This document shows, in pieces, positions 15,619 through 24,506 of a stretch of 64,000 nt of DNA. The position numbers and the translations under genes were made by a program. The notes beneath the pieces were generated by a model. That model made no database searches. It was not told the DNA's origin and was given only the letters and a program-made list of their open reading frames with translations. The stretch comes from Candidatus Krumholzibacteriota bacterium (GTDB taxonomy: Bacteria; Krumholzibacteriota; Krumholzibacteriia; JAJRXK01): positions 1-64,000 of the forward strand of contig JAJDAC010000019.1 in the NCBI GenBank assembly GCA_029262065.1, given 5' to 3'. Position 1 is the stretch's first letter, and each line of letters opens with the position of its first letter.

Positions 15619-16617
15619 ATGAGTCAAGCCAATCGAAAGCTCTGGGTAACCGGGTGCTTCGGCTTCGTGGGAGCGCACGTGGCGCAGCTACTGTCCGGCC
15701 GCGGCGTCGAAGTAGTGGCGATCGATCGACCAAATCGACCCGCCCCGCCCGGCTTCGAGGGGCGCATCCTATCTTTGGAACTGAGCAACGAGAAAGCCGT
15801 GGCCGAGGCCCTACGAGCCGAACAGCCCAGCGGAATCCTGCATCTGGCGGCCCAAAGCAGCGCGGCGCGCTCGTTTACCCACCCGGCCGAGACGTTCAAG
15901 GCCAATCTGGGGACCACGCTCGGTGTCCTGGAGGGACTCAGGCACTGCGGCCTGGAGGGCGCCACCCCGCGCCTGCTTTCGGTCGGAAGCTGCGAAGAAT
16001 ACGGTGCGCCGCTGGAGCACGAGCTGCCTTTGGGCGAGGAACAGCCGCTGCGGCCCTCCAGTCCCTACGCGGTCAGCAAAGTGGCTCAGACATTGCTTTG
16101 CCGGCAGTACCGCCAGAATTACGGATTGCCCATCCTGTGCACCCGCAGTTTCACCCATACCGGCCCCGGGCAGCGGGAAGCATTCGTGTTCAGCAGCTTC
16201 GCCAAACAGATTGCCCAGGCCGAACAGCGGGCCCAACTACAGGGAGACCCCGGTGTATTGAAGGTAGGAAACCTTGAGGCGGTGAGGGACATCAGCGACG
16301 TCCGCGACGTGGCCCGGGCCTACGTAGACCTCATGGATGCCGACTGGACTTTCGACCTGGTGAACGTGTGCAGTGGAAAGAGTATTTCCATTCGCGACGG
16401 CTTGGACCATCTTCTGGCGGCCGCCAGAGTCGACCTGAAGGCCGAAGTAGACCCCACGCGCTTGCGTCCGGCCGACGTTCCGCGTTTCGTGGGGGACCCG
16501 GCGCGACTCGAATCGATGCTGGGCTGGACGCCAGCGCCGGCGCTACCTGCGGCCCTGGATGATCTGCTCGAGTGGTGGCGATCGAATCTTGATGCAATGA
16601 CGACCGAACGCACCTAG
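15619..16617 (+). CDS. NAD-dependent epimerase/dehydratase, likely GDP-4-keto-6-deoxymannose reductase
   Basis: 332 residues. Rossmann motif T-G-C-F-G-F-V-G-A-H, catalytic S-C-E-E-Y-G and Y-A-V-S-K, F-T-H-T-G-P-G-Q. It is a clear paralogue of the gene just upstream and shares R-P-A-D-V-P-R-F near its C-terminus, a motif I associate with the RMD/GMD group. The role as the reductase partner is inferred from the pairing. It is followed 29 bases later by UDP-glucose dehydrogenase. Confidence 0.8.
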   Translation: MSQANRKLWVTGCFGFVGAHVAQLLSGRGVEVVAIDRPNRPAPPGFEGRILSLELSNEKAVAEALRAEQPSGILHLAAQSSAARSFTHPAETFKANLGTTLGVLEGLRHCGLEGATPRLLSVGSCEEYGAPLEHELPLGEEQPLRPSSPYAVSKVAQTLLCRQYRQNYGLPILCTRSFTHTGPGQREAFVFSSFAKQIAQAEQRAQLQGDPGVLKVGNLEAVRDISDVRDVARAYVDLMDADWTFDLVNVCSGKSISIRDGLDHLLAAARVDLKAEVDPTRLRPADVPRFVGDPARLESMLGWTPAPALPAALDDLLEWWRSNLDAMTTERT

Positions 16618-16646
16618 CTGGAACCCAAGACGGAGTTTAGAGACAC

Positions 16647-17954
16647 GTGGCAAAGATCTGCATGGTAGGAACGGGATACGTAGGACTGGTATCCGGAGCG
16701 TGCTTCGCCGACTTCGGCCACGAAGTCGTATGCGTAGACATCAACCCCCGACGCATCGAGTCGCTCGAGCGCGGCGAGATTCCTTTCTACGAACCCGGAC
16801 TGGGTGAGTTGGTAACGCGCAACGTCGAGGCCGGCCGCCTGCGATTCACCACCGAACTTGGACCAGCCGTGAAGGCTTCGCAGGTCATGTTCATCGGCGT
16901 GCAAACGCCCAGCGCTCCGTCGGGCGAGGCCGACCTGAGCTTCGTGATGAAAGTGGCCCAGCAGATCGGCCGCGAACTGCCGGCCGACGAGTACAAGCTG
17001 GTAGTCACCAAGAGCACCGTTCCCGTGGGCACCGCCCGCAAGGTGGCGGCCGTGCTGAAGGAACATGCCAAGCCCACGGCGCGCTTCGGGGTGGCCAGCA
17101 ATCCCGAATTCCTGCGCGAGGGTAGCTCGGTCGAGGACTTCATGCGCCCCGACCGTGTGGTCATTGGCGTGGATTCGCAGGAAGCGGAAGAACTCATGCG
17201 CGCGCTGTACCGGCCGTTGTACCTGCTGGACACGCCCATCGTGGCTACGACCGTGGAAAGCGCCGAGCTCATCAAGTACGCGTCCAACGCGTACCTGGCC
17301 GTGAAGATCAGCTTCATCAACGAGATATCGAACCTGTGCGAGAAGGTCGGCGCCGACGTCAACGTCGTGGCCCGGTCGATGGGTCTGGACAAGCGTATCG
17401 GGTCCAAGTTCCTGCACGCCGGCTTGGGCTACGGCGGCTCATGTCTGCCCAAGGACACGCGCGCCATCGTCCACATGGCCGGTGAGACCGACGAATCCAT
17501 GCGCATCATCAGCGCCGCCATCGCCGTAAATGAAGAACGCACGATCCGGGCGATCGAGAAATTGGAGAAGCTCACCGGTGGGCTGAAAGGCAAGACCGTC
17601 GGACTGCTGGGGCTGGCCTTCAAACCCAACACCGACGACGTACGCGAGGCCCCGGCGTTGCGCATCGTTCCGGCGCTGCGCGAACGCGGCGCCATCGTGC
17701 GCGGCTGCGACCCCAAAGCCGAAGAGACCTTCCTGCGGGAGATCGGCGACCTGGAGATCGTGAAGAGCGCCTATGCCTGCGCCGAGGGTGCCCACGCGTT
17801 GGTGCTGACCACCGAGTGGAACCCGTACCGCGAACTGGATCTCGAAGAGATCAAGCGGTCGATGAAGGACCCGGTGTTCCTGGACTGCCGTAACGTCTAC
17901 GACCGTCCCCGCATGGAAGCCATGGGCTTCCGCTATGACTGCTTCGGGCGCTGA
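16647..17954 (+). CDS. UDP-glucose/GDP-mannose 6-dehydrogenase
   Basis: Oxidises a nucleotide hexose to the uronic acid for surface polysaccharide. 435 residues from GTG 16647. N-terminal NAD fold G-T-G-Y-V-G-L-V at 8-15, substrate loop E-F-L-R-E-G, catalytic C266 in G-Y-G-G-S-C-L-P-K-D, and the C-terminal L-A-F-K-P-N-T-D-D. Closest in feel to UDP-glucose 6-dehydrogenase (Ugd). The stop overlaps the flippase start by 20 bases. Confidence 0.92.
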   Translation: MAKICMVGTGYVGLVSGACFADFGHEVVCVDINPRRIESLERGEIPFYEPGLGELVTRNVEAGRLRFTTELGPAVKASQVMFIGVQTPSAPSGEADLSFVMKVAQQIGRELPADEYKLVVTKSTVPVGTARKVAAVLKEHAKPTARFGVASNPEFLREGSSVEDFMRPDRVVIGVDSQEAEELMRALYRPLYLLDTPIVATTVESAELIKYASNAYLAVKISFINEISNLCEKVGADVNVVARSMGLDKRIGSKFLHAGLGYGGSCLPKDTRAIVHMAGETDESMRIISAAIAVNEERTIRAIEKLEKLTGGLKGKTVGLLGLAFKPNTDDVREAPALRIVPALRERGAIVRGCDPKAEETFLREIGDLEIVKSAYACAEGAHALVLTTEWNPYRELDLEEIKRSMKDPVFLDCRNVYDRPRMEAMGFRYDCFGR

Positions 17955-19374
17955 CTCGGCCCCGGCGGGCCTTTTCTGGAATCTGATTTCAGCCGTCGTG
18001 CCGCTGGTGGGCAGCTTCCTGGTGTCGCTGCTCATTGCCCCCTACCTGGGTCCGCGCGGTTTCGGCCTGTACATGACCGTGATGACGGCGGCCACGCTGT
18101 TGCTCATTGTGGGCAAGTTCGGAATCCACGCGGCCACCAGCCGACTCCTCAGCGAACACGAAGACGAAGCGGGGCTCTGGCTACGCGTGGGCCTGGGCCT
18201 GCGATTGGTATTCACGTTGGCCGTGGCCGGCCTGGCCACGTTGGCGCGACCGTGGCTAAGTGACCTTCTGGGCGGCGAGGATCTGGACTCGGCCATGAAC
18301 CTGGTGGGCGCGGTGATCGTATCGGCCAGCCTGTACGAAATGACCACCGAATCCCTGGTGGGGTTACGCCGCTTTCGCACGTTGTTGGTGACACGCCTGG
18401 CGTTTCTGGCCCTGCGGCTGGGAGTGATCGCCTGGGTGCGCTGGGGCGCGTTGGGCGTTACCGCGTTCCTGGCCGGGCACGCGTCGTCGCAGGCGTTGCC
18501 GGCCGTGGTGGTGCTGGGTTGGATGCTGTTGCACTACCGCATGCCCGCCCCGAGCTCCACCACCGGGCGCGACGCGCTGGCCCAGACGTGGCGCATCAGC
18601 GTGCCGCTGGCCGTGGGTTCAGCCAGCTTCCTGGCCTACGCGCACACCGACCGGGCCATGTTGGCGGCGTTGGCCAGTCCCGAGGCCGTGGGTCAGTTTG
18701 GCGTGGCGCGCAACATCATGGACGCCGCGTTGTTTCCGGTGTTTGCGCTGGGCTGGTCGTTGCGACCGGCGCTGGTGCGGGCGGTGGCGGCCAGGAATGA
18801 AGATCCCGACCGCGTCCAACGCGAACTCGGTGATGGCTTCCGGTATTCGCTGTTCTTCGGCATCGCCATGCCGGTGTTGCTGGCCGTCTACGGTGTCCCG
18901 CTTCTGGTCCATCTGTACGGGCCGGAGTACACCGAGGCCAGCCGCCTCCTGCTATGGATGTTGCCGGTGCTGGCCATCCGGGCTCTGGGCGCGCTGGTGT
19001 TTCCGGCGCTGCTGGCCGCCGATGCGCAGGCCCACTACGCAAAGCTCATGGGCGCGACCGCACTGGTCAACGTGTTGGCTAACGCACTGCTGATTCCTCG
19101 CTACGGTGCCGTCGGCGCGGTGGTGGCTACATTCTTGTCACTGGTCCCGCTCACGGCCGGCGGGTTTCTGGAGATTTCGCGTCGACTGGGATCGATTGCC
19201 TGGCGCCCGCACGCCAGCTGGCTGGGTCGATCGCTGGCGCTGGTCGCCGCGATTGGGGCGGTAGGCCTGGTGACACGGCCCGATTCGATGTTGGGACAGT
19301 TGGTGGCGGCAACGCTGGCTGGCGGACTCATCGGTCTGATCGGGTTTGGCGTGCCGCGCCGATTCAGGCCCTGA
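17935..19374 (+). CDS. polysaccharide flippase (Wzx/MOP superfamily)
   Basis: 479 residues with 12-14 hydrophobic segments beginning N-L-I-S-A-V-V-P-L-V-G-S-F-L-V, typical of the oligosaccharidyl-lipid flippase family. It would move lipid-linked repeat units across the inner membrane. It starts inside the end of the dehydrogenase gene (20-base overlap). Its neighbours make nucleotide sugars (upstream) and the polyprenyl-phosphate sugar primer (downstream), so a complete start-and-export route for a glycan is encoded here. Confidence 0.9.
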   Translation: MTASGADSAPAGLFWNLISAVVPLVGSFLVSLLIAPYLGPRGFGLYMTVMTAATLLLIVGKFGIHAATSRLLSEHEDEAGLWLRVGLGLRLVFTLAVAGLATLARPWLSDLLGGEDLDSAMNLVGAVIVSASLYEMTTESLVGLRRFRTLLVTRLAFLALRLGVIAWVRWGALGVTAFLAGHASSQALPAVVVLGWMLLHYRMPAPSSTTGRDALAQTWRISVPLAVGSASFLAYAHTDRAMLAALASPEAVGQFGVARNIMDAALFPVFALGWSLRPALVRAVAARNEDPDRVQRELGDGFRYSLFFGIAMPVLLAVYGVPLLVHLYGPEYTEASRLLLWMLPVLAIRALGALVFPALLAADAQAHYAKLMGATALVNVLANALLIPRYGAVGAVVATFLSLVPLTAGGFLEISRRLGSIAWRPHASWLGRSLALVAAIGAVGLVTRPDSMLGQLVAATLAGGLIGLIGFGVPRRFRP

Positions 19375-19410
19375 CCAGCCACCGGCCGATAGGCTAGCTG
19401 CAAGAATCCC

Positions 19411-19439
19411 TTGACCTTCCAGCGAACGCAGGATAATTC
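19411..19439 (+). promoter_or_regulatory. candidate sigma-70 promoter for the WecA-like gene
   Basis: TTGACC at 19411-19416 followed after 17 bases by TAATTC (19434-19439); GATAAT at 19432-19437 with a 15-base spacer is the alternative. It lies in the 140-bp gap after the flippase gene. Confidence 0.45.
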
Positions 19440-19514
19440 TCCATGCCAGTTCGGCCCCTCTCCCCGAGGGCCGTCGTATCGACAGACTGAGCCTCGCAAG
19501 GACGGGCAACAGCA

Positions 19515-20633
19515 TTGCAGATTTCGGCCGCCCTGTTCGGATTCGCCGTCGCGTGTCTGTTGTCCTTGGGCTTCACGCCTCTCGTCCAGCGTCTCGCGCA
19601 GCGACGCAATCTGTGGGACCAGCCGGGTCCCCGGAAGATCCACACGACCGCCCGGCCCCACATCGGTGGGTTGGCCATGGTGGCGGCCCTGGTTCTGACC
19701 CTAGTAGCGCTTAGCCTGACCTTTCGGGACCTGCCGCCCGCATTCACGTCGCTGGTCCGCGGCCTGGTGATGGCGGGCACCCTGGTGGCCGTGTTGGGCC
19801 TGATCGATGACATGCAGGGCAGCCGCCCATGGAAGAAGCTGGCTACGCAGGCGGTGGCGTTGGCCATGCTGCAGACCTACGCCGATGTACTGGGATGGCA
19901 AACGCTGGTTACCGCGAGCCTCGGGCTGAAGATTGTAGCCGCTGTCTTGACAACGGGTTGGCTGCTGGGCCTGACCAATGCAATGAACCTGATCGACGGC
20001 TTGGACGGCCTGGCCACCGGCACGGCGGCGATCGGCGGGCTGGGCACCGCGATCCTTGCCTGGATCCTGGGCGAGCCGGCCATCGCGTTGATTGCCGCGA
20101 CGCTCGTGGGCTGTGCGCTTGGTTTCCTGCGCAGCAACGCTCCCCCGGCCAAGATCTTCATGGGCGACACCGGTAGCATGTTCCTGGGGTTCGTACTGGC
20201 CGCTCTGGGTGCCTGCCTGTTCTGGCGCCAGCCCTCGACCACCACGGCGCTGGGACTCCTTTTCCTACACTGGGTTCCGTGCCTGGACGCCCTGCTCACA
20301 CTGGTGCGCCGACTGGTAACCAAGGTCAGTATCTTCGAGCCCGATCATGGGCACGTGCATCACCGCCTGCTGGACCTGGGCCTGTCGCAACGCCACGCCG
20401 GCCTTTCCCTGTGGGCGCTGTCTACGCTGGGTGCAGTGGCCGGCTTGCAAATCGTTCTGGGAAAGCCGCTGTGGGCGTGGTCAGGCGCGATACTTACCGC
20501 TACCTTGCCCTTGGCCTTCATCCTGCGTAGCTCGCAGGTTCGCGCGTCACTTCGGGGTGCTCCCCTCGACCCGGCCGCGGCTGGCCAGGATGCGCCTTTG
20601 ACGGCCCACCTTACGGGTGAGCGAGCGGCCTGA
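19515..20633 (+). CDS. polyprenyl-phosphate sugar-1-phosphate transferase (WecA/TagO type)
   Basis: Integral membrane enzyme that primes glycan synthesis by moving HexNAc-1-P from UDP onto undecaprenyl phosphate. 372 residues from TTG 19515, about 10-11 membrane segments. Signature motifs in order: G-G-L-A at 51-54, D98-D99 in L-I-D-D-M, N-A-M-N-L-I-D-G-L-D-G at 155-165, F-M-G-D-T-G-S at about 215, and the cytoplasmic H-x-H-H-R loop (H-G-H-V-H-H-R-L-L-D) that marks WecA rather than MraY. The sugar it uses is not determined by these motifs. Confidence 0.92.
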   Translation: MQISAALFGFAVACLLSLGFTPLVQRLAQRRNLWDQPGPRKIHTTARPHIGGLAMVAALVLTLVALSLTFRDLPPAFTSLVRGLVMAGTLVAVLGLIDDMQGSRPWKKLATQAVALAMLQTYADVLGWQTLVTASLGLKIVAAVLTTGWLLGLTNAMNLIDGLDGLATGTAAIGGLGTAILAWILGEPAIALIAATLVGCALGFLRSNAPPAKIFMGDTGSMFLGFVLAALGACLFWRQPSTTTALGLLFLHWVPCLDALLTLVRRLVTKVSIFEPDHGHVHHRLLDLGLSQRHAGLSLWALSTLGAVAGLQIVLGKPLWAWSGAILTATLPLAFILRSSQVRASLRGAPLDPAAAGQDAPLTAHLTGERAA

Positions 20634-20723
20634 CCGCGCTGTAATACGGCGACTTGTATTTGCGGTATGGCGCGCTGAGACCCGCTCCACCTAAGCGCCT
20701 GCTCCGATTCGACCGAGGCACCC

Positions 20724-21782
20724 ATGAAGAAGACCCTGACCATCGGGGCACCTGACAGCGACCTGTCCCGTGCCCACGCGCAGACCGTGGTAAGTCGCCT
20801 GCGCTCGGCCGTGGACTACGCAATCCATCTGGAGCTGTTCGACCTGCGATCGCAGGCCGAGAACGATTTCCACGACGACCATATTGCCACGAACCGAGCC
20901 GTGATCGAGGCCCTGCACGATCAACTCCGCGACGGCGAAGTGGATATGGTCATCCACACGGGCTTCGATCTGCGCGGGCAGGTCCACTCGGATTTCCGCG
21001 TGGCCGCCATTCTGCAACGACTGTCGCCGTACGACGCGCTGCTGTCGCCCCTGGAGCAGAGTCTGGACGAGCTTGAAGACGGCACCCGTCTGGGGGTGGT
21101 GCAGCTTCGCGCGCGGGCGCAGTTGTTGGAGCACCGACCCGACCTGGATGTAGAGCTGGTGGCCGGCGACGTGGGCCACTGGCTCACTGCGTTGATCGAC
21201 GGCGACATCGAGGCCTTGGTCGCACCCAATGCCGCGTTGGAGCAGCTGGGGCTGCACGATCGCGTGAGCGAGATCTTCCCGCCCGAAATGGTGGTCCCGG
21301 CACCGTGCTCGGGGGTGTTGGTGTGCGTCGCCCGTGCCGATGACGATCAAACCCAACAACGAGTGAAAGCACTGCACCACGTGCCCACGGCCCAGGAGTA
21401 CGCCGCCGAAATAGCGTTCATGGAAGCCCTGGGCGGGGCCTGGCAGCATCCGGTAGGTACGCTGGCGCAGTCGGTGCGCGACGAAATGGCCGTCATGGGA
21501 CTGGTCGCCAGCCCCGATGGCTCGCAGATTCTGCGACGCGGCATCCAGGCCGCGGCCACCGACCCCGAGGCCATCGGCGAGACATTGGCCGAGCTTCTGC
21601 TGGAGCAAGGCGCCGGGGATTTGCTGGAGGGTCTGGACGGCGGCGACGCCGGTTCGATTTCGGGGCTGTTCCTGGCCAGTCACCTGGAAGTCGAGGTCGA
21701 GGCAGACGATGCCGACGCCGACGTGTACGATCTGGGGGCCTTCGACGTACTCGACCGCGACGAAGACCAGGAAACTTTCTGA
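20724..21782 (+). CDS. degenerate hydroxymethylbilane synthase homologue (probable pseudoenzyme)
   Basis: 352 residues that align by eye with HemC along its length: G-E-V-D-M-V-I-H at 71-78, L-G-V-V-Q-L-R-A-R-A-Q-L at 123-134, E-H-R-P-D-L, D-V-G-H-W-L, L-E-Q-L-G-L, and S-P-D-G-S-Q-I-L near the C-terminal domain. Yet the residues HemC needs are lost. The H-S-M-K-D loop is H-T-G-F-D, the S-S-L-R-R arginine pair is V-Q-L-R-A, V-G-Q-G is P-C-S-G, and the G-G-C-x-x-P-x-G loop that binds the dipyrromethane cofactor is G-G-A-W-Q-H-P-V-G with no cysteine. It also carries an acidic C-terminal tail (321-352). It is probably not a porphobilinogen polymerase. No other haem gene is nearby. Confidence 0.8.
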   Translation: MKKTLTIGAPDSDLSRAHAQTVVSRLRSAVDYAIHLELFDLRSQAENDFHDDHIATNRAVIEALHDQLRDGEVDMVIHTGFDLRGQVHSDFRVAAILQRLSPYDALLSPLEQSLDELEDGTRLGVVQLRARAQLLEHRPDLDVELVAGDVGHWLTALIDGDIEALVAPNAALEQLGLHDRVSEIFPPEMVVPAPCSGVLVCVARADDDQTQQRVKALHHVPTAQEYAAEIAFMEALGGAWQHPVGTLAQSVRDEMAVMGLVASPDGSQILRRGIQAAATDPEAIGETLAELLLEQGAGDLLEGLDGGDAGSISGLFLASHLEVEVEADDADADVYDLGAFDVLDRDEDQETF

Positions 21783-21812
21783 GTTCTGGCTGAGTTCTGG
21801 CTGAGTTCTGGC
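21780..21812 (+). repeat. three tandem copies of an 11-bp unit
   Basis: TGAGTTCTGGC occurs at 21780-21790, 21791-21801 and 21802-21812 without a mismatch. The first three bases of unit one are the stop codon of the HemC-like gene. A slipped-strand product at the gene end is the simplest reading. Confidence 0.9.
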
Positions 21813-21874
21813 TGCGCGGCGCGAGTTCTACCTGAACACCCACGATACCCAATTGCGAACGAGGAGCCCCTCCC

Positions 21875-22846
21875 ATGGCGAAGCTGATCGATACCCTTCT
21901 GTTGCTGGCCCTTCCTGCTTCGGGAAAATCTGAAGTACGACGCTACATGGCGTCAGTCAGCCCCGAGCGGTGTCGCAACGAGTTCCACATGGGCGAGACG
22001 GTACAGTTGGACGACTACCCGTACGTGCACATGATGCGACGCATTTCGCAGGAGCTTCGCAACCTCGGCACCACGGGCGGGTTCTTCGACAGCGACGCTG
22101 AACCCATGAAGGAGCCGTTGGACTGGGGCACCCTGATCGAGCTGATCAACGAGGACTACGAAGACCTCACCGCGTCGCCCTCGCTGAAGAATGTTTCGGC
22201 CGGCGCCTGGTTGGTCGAACGATTCGACAATGCACGCGCCAAGGTCGGCGCCACGCCGTTGAGCGAGCACCTGACGGCCGACCAGCGTACGGCGCTGGCG
22301 GCGGCGATCGACGAAGAGGCGGCCGAGCTTTTGAAAGACAAGCTGGCGGGTATTCCGGACTCACTGGACGGGCGCACGATCGTCATCGAGTTCGCGCGCG
22401 GCGGGGCGCAGGGAAGCAGCATGCCGCTGGCTGCGCCGTTTGGTTATCAGTATTCACTTTCGCGTCTCTCCGATCGCATTCTGGAGCGCGCGGCCATTCT
22501 GTACGTATGGGTTACGCCCGAAGAATCGCGCCGCAAGAACGAAGAGCGATCCAAACCAGGTCGCGACGGTGACGCGTCCATTCTGCACCACGGCGTACCC
22601 ATCCGCGTGATGTTGGAAGACTACGGAACCGACGACATGACCTACCTCATTGAGCAGTCGGGCAAAGCCGACCATGTGCGCGTGGAAACACGAGGCAAGT
22701 CGTTCGAGATTCCCGTCGCCCGCGTGGACAACCGCAGTGACCTGACGTCTTTCCTGCGCGCCGACGCGAACGATTGGGCCGAACAAGACGTGAAGAAGAT
22801 CCACGAGGCATTGGGATCGGCACTCACGACCCTGAGCCAGCACTGA
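21875..22846 (+). CDS. P-loop protein of unknown function
   Basis: 323 residues. A Walker A-like motif sits at the N-terminus after a hydrophobic strand (A12-L-P-A-S-G17-K18-S19). It is followed by L-D-D-Y-P-Y-V-H-M-M-R-R-I, a possible acceptor or Walker-B-like segment, and later by F-A-R-G-G-A-Q-G and L-Y-V-W-V-T-P-E-E-S-R-R-K-N, a kinase-like strand and lid. This looks like a nucleoside/shikimate-kinase-type fold, but no family is recognised. It starts 92 bases after the HemC-like gene on the same strand; the two may be one unit. Function unknown. Confidence 0.75.
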   Translation: MAKLIDTLLLLALPASGKSEVRRYMASVSPERCRNEFHMGETVQLDDYPYVHMMRRISQELRNLGTTGGFFDSDAEPMKEPLDWGTLIELINEDYEDLTASPSLKNVSAGAWLVERFDNARAKVGATPLSEHLTADQRTALAAAIDEEAAELLKDKLAGIPDSLDGRTIVIEFARGGAQGSSMPLAAPFGYQYSLSRLSDRILERAAILYVWVTPEESRRKNEERSKPGRDGDASILHHGVPIRVMLEDYGTDDMTYLIEQSGKADHVRVETRGKSFEIPVARVDNRSDLTSFLRADANDWAEQDVKKIHEALGSALTTLSQH

Positions 22847-22869
22847 CCCGAATCCAGGTCGCACACGGG

Positions 22870-23898
22870 CTACCTCTGGCCGGCATTCTGGAGAAGGTAC
22901 GCTCCCAGGTTCACGCCCTTGCCGGACAAACCGAGTTTCCGGCGGATGTTTTCACGATGGGTCTGGACCGTTACCAGAGCCAGATGGAACTGATCGGCGA
23001 TTTCCTTGGTGCTACGCCCGTCTTGGATCAGCCGGCAGATTTCGATCTCCCGGGTGGTAAGACGAGACCAAGCCTCACGGAAATCGTCGATGTTCCTGGA
23101 CAGAAGAGCCTCGAGCTCGGCCGACATCTTGGCGAATCTCTCGGAATGGGCTCCGTCGGCATCCTGACGTAGGCGATGCAGGAGCGGACCGACGGCCTCC
23201 TTCACATCGCGACAGATTCTATGACGATACTCCTCGCGCTCCCGTTCGAGGGCCGAGAGAACCTGTCGCAGGGCCACGTCCTTCTCTTCGAGAGAGGCCC
23301 GCTCGGAGCGCAGTTGTTCCTCGCGTTCGGTCAACGTTTCGTGCGCGACGATGGAGTCGAGCGCAAGCGCCAACTGGTTGGCCACCAACTCCAGAAACTC
23401 CAGATCGACCTCACCGTAACGCCCCGGTCTTTGGCTCCCCACGTTGAACGTGCCGATGGGTTTGCCATGCTGATTGATGAGCGGCAACACCGCGTACGAG
23501 CGTAGACCCTGCTCCACGAATACCGAGTCCATGGGGAATCTCTGCTTGGCCGCGATATCCTCGGCCAACACCGCTTCGACGTGGTGGTAGACCCACCCGG
23601 AGTGACTGCCCTCGGCCGGGAACTCGAACCCAGAATACAGATCCACGGCTGATGAGAAGGGTTCGATTGCGATCGTCTCGAACGCGTCACGCTCGGGGAT
23701 ATACATGGTAATCGCGGTGCAATCTACCGGGAAGCGCTCACGCAATGTGGTGGCCAGTGCCGTGAAGACCTTTTCACGTTCGGTGTGGCCCACCACCGCT
23801 TCGCTGATCTCGACGATGGTCTGGTACTTCTCGATGGGACTGAGGAGCAGGTCCTCGTCGGGCGGAACAGGAGAGGAAGCAGGCAACTTGCTCAACAT
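22870..23898 (-). CDS. GAF domain, LuxR-type transcriptional regulator
   Basis: 342 residues from ATG 23898. A GAF domain spans about 25-190 (W-V-Y-H-H-V, L-R-S-Y-A-V-L-P-L-I, F-N-V-G-S), then a coiled-coil of about 50 residues rich in E/R (E-E-Q-L-R-S-E-R-A-S-L-E-E-K), and a C-terminal LuxR-type HTH (L-T-T-R-E-I-E-I-C-R-L-I, T-K-E-I-A, V-Q-T-H-R-E-N-I-R-R-K-L). It would bind DNA in response to a small ligand or redox signal sensed by the GAF domain. It is convergent with the P-loop gene (23 bases) and divergent from the NTF2-like gene, which could be a target. Confidence 0.88.
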   Translation of the reverse strand: MLSKLPASSPVPPDEDLLLSPIEKYQTIVEISEAVVGHTEREKVFTALATTLRERFPVDCTAITMYIPERDAFETIAIEPFSSAVDLYSGFEFPAEGSHSGWVYHHVEAVLAEDIAAKQRFPMDSVFVEQGLRSYAVLPLINQHGKPIGTFNVGSQRPGRYGEVDLEFLELVANQLALALDSIVAHETLTEREEQLRSERASLEEKDVALRQVLSALEREREEYRHRICRDVKEAVGPLLHRLRQDADGAHSERFAKMSAELEALLSRNIDDFREAWSRLTTREIEICRLIQDGRSTKEIADQFHLALVTVQTHRENIRRKLGLSGKGVNLGAYLLQNAGQR

Positions 23899-24082
23899 CA
23901 GCCTTTCTTTCGCGAGCGCACGCGAACCAGACGACAGCCCAAGTTTAGAGCAAAATCGAAGCGCCACGCCACCTCATCTACTCAATTCCTACTGTATTCC
24001 TCCGGATTGTCCGTCGACGTGGGCTCCGTATCCTCTATCTACCGTTTGAAGTTTGAAACCCGGCAAGAGAAAGGGACCTACC

Positions 24083-24442
24083 ATGACACGCACCGACCTG
24101 GAACAGTTGGACAGCCGCCTGAACAGCCTGAACCTCAAGGGCAAGATCCTCGAGGGACTGGATGAATTCTACGCAGACGACTGCTCGTTCCGCGAAGGGA
24201 ACGGCGAGCCCGTACAGGGCAAGGCGGCCCAGCGAGAACGCCTATCGACAATGTTTGCCTCGTTGAAGTCGTTCAATGGAGCCACGCTCCACGCCCAGAC
24301 CATCGGCGACGACGTGACCCTGACCGAGTGGACGTTCGACATGACCGGCGGCGACGGCGAACCCATGCTGTGGAACGAAGTTCTGGCCCGCCGGTGGGCA
24401 GACGGCAAGGTCATCGACGAACGATTCTACCAGGCCAGCTAG
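24083..24442 (+). CDS. NTF2-like (SnoaL-type) protein
   Basis: 119 residues from ATG 24083, preceded by GAGAAAGGG. The sequence follows the NTF2/SnoaL cone fold: an N-terminal helix, F-Y-A-D-D-C-S-F-R-E-G, V-Q-G-K-A-A-Q-R-E-R, strands D-V-T-L-T-E-W-T-F-D-M and W-N-E-V-L-A-R-R-W-A-D-G-K-V-I-D-E-R-F-Y. The fold serves as enzyme or ligand-binding pocket, so no activity can be stated. A possible promoter (TTGTCC at 24007, TATCCT at 24029) lies just upstream. It is 64 bases from the haemoglobin gene on the same strand. Confidence 0.8.
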   Translation: MTRTDLEQLDSRLNSLNLKGKILEGLDEFYADDCSFREGNGEPVQGKAAQRERLSTMFASLKSFNGATLHAQTIGDDVTLTEWTFDMTGGDGEPMLWNEVLARRWADGKVIDERFYQAS

Positions 24443-24506
24443 CCAAACGAATGCGCCCGGGGGGTGGAACAATCTCCCGGGTGCGCTCTCAACGAGGAGG
24501 AACGAA

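Noticed and set aside
14276-15733. 485-residue ORF on the minus strand
   Set aside because: Antisense to the GDP-mannose dehydratase-like gene; low-complexity His/Gly/Val content and no recognised motif.
20691-21683. 330-residue ORF on the minus strand
   Set aside because: Antisense to the HemC-like gene, which has recognisable family motifs in the other strand.
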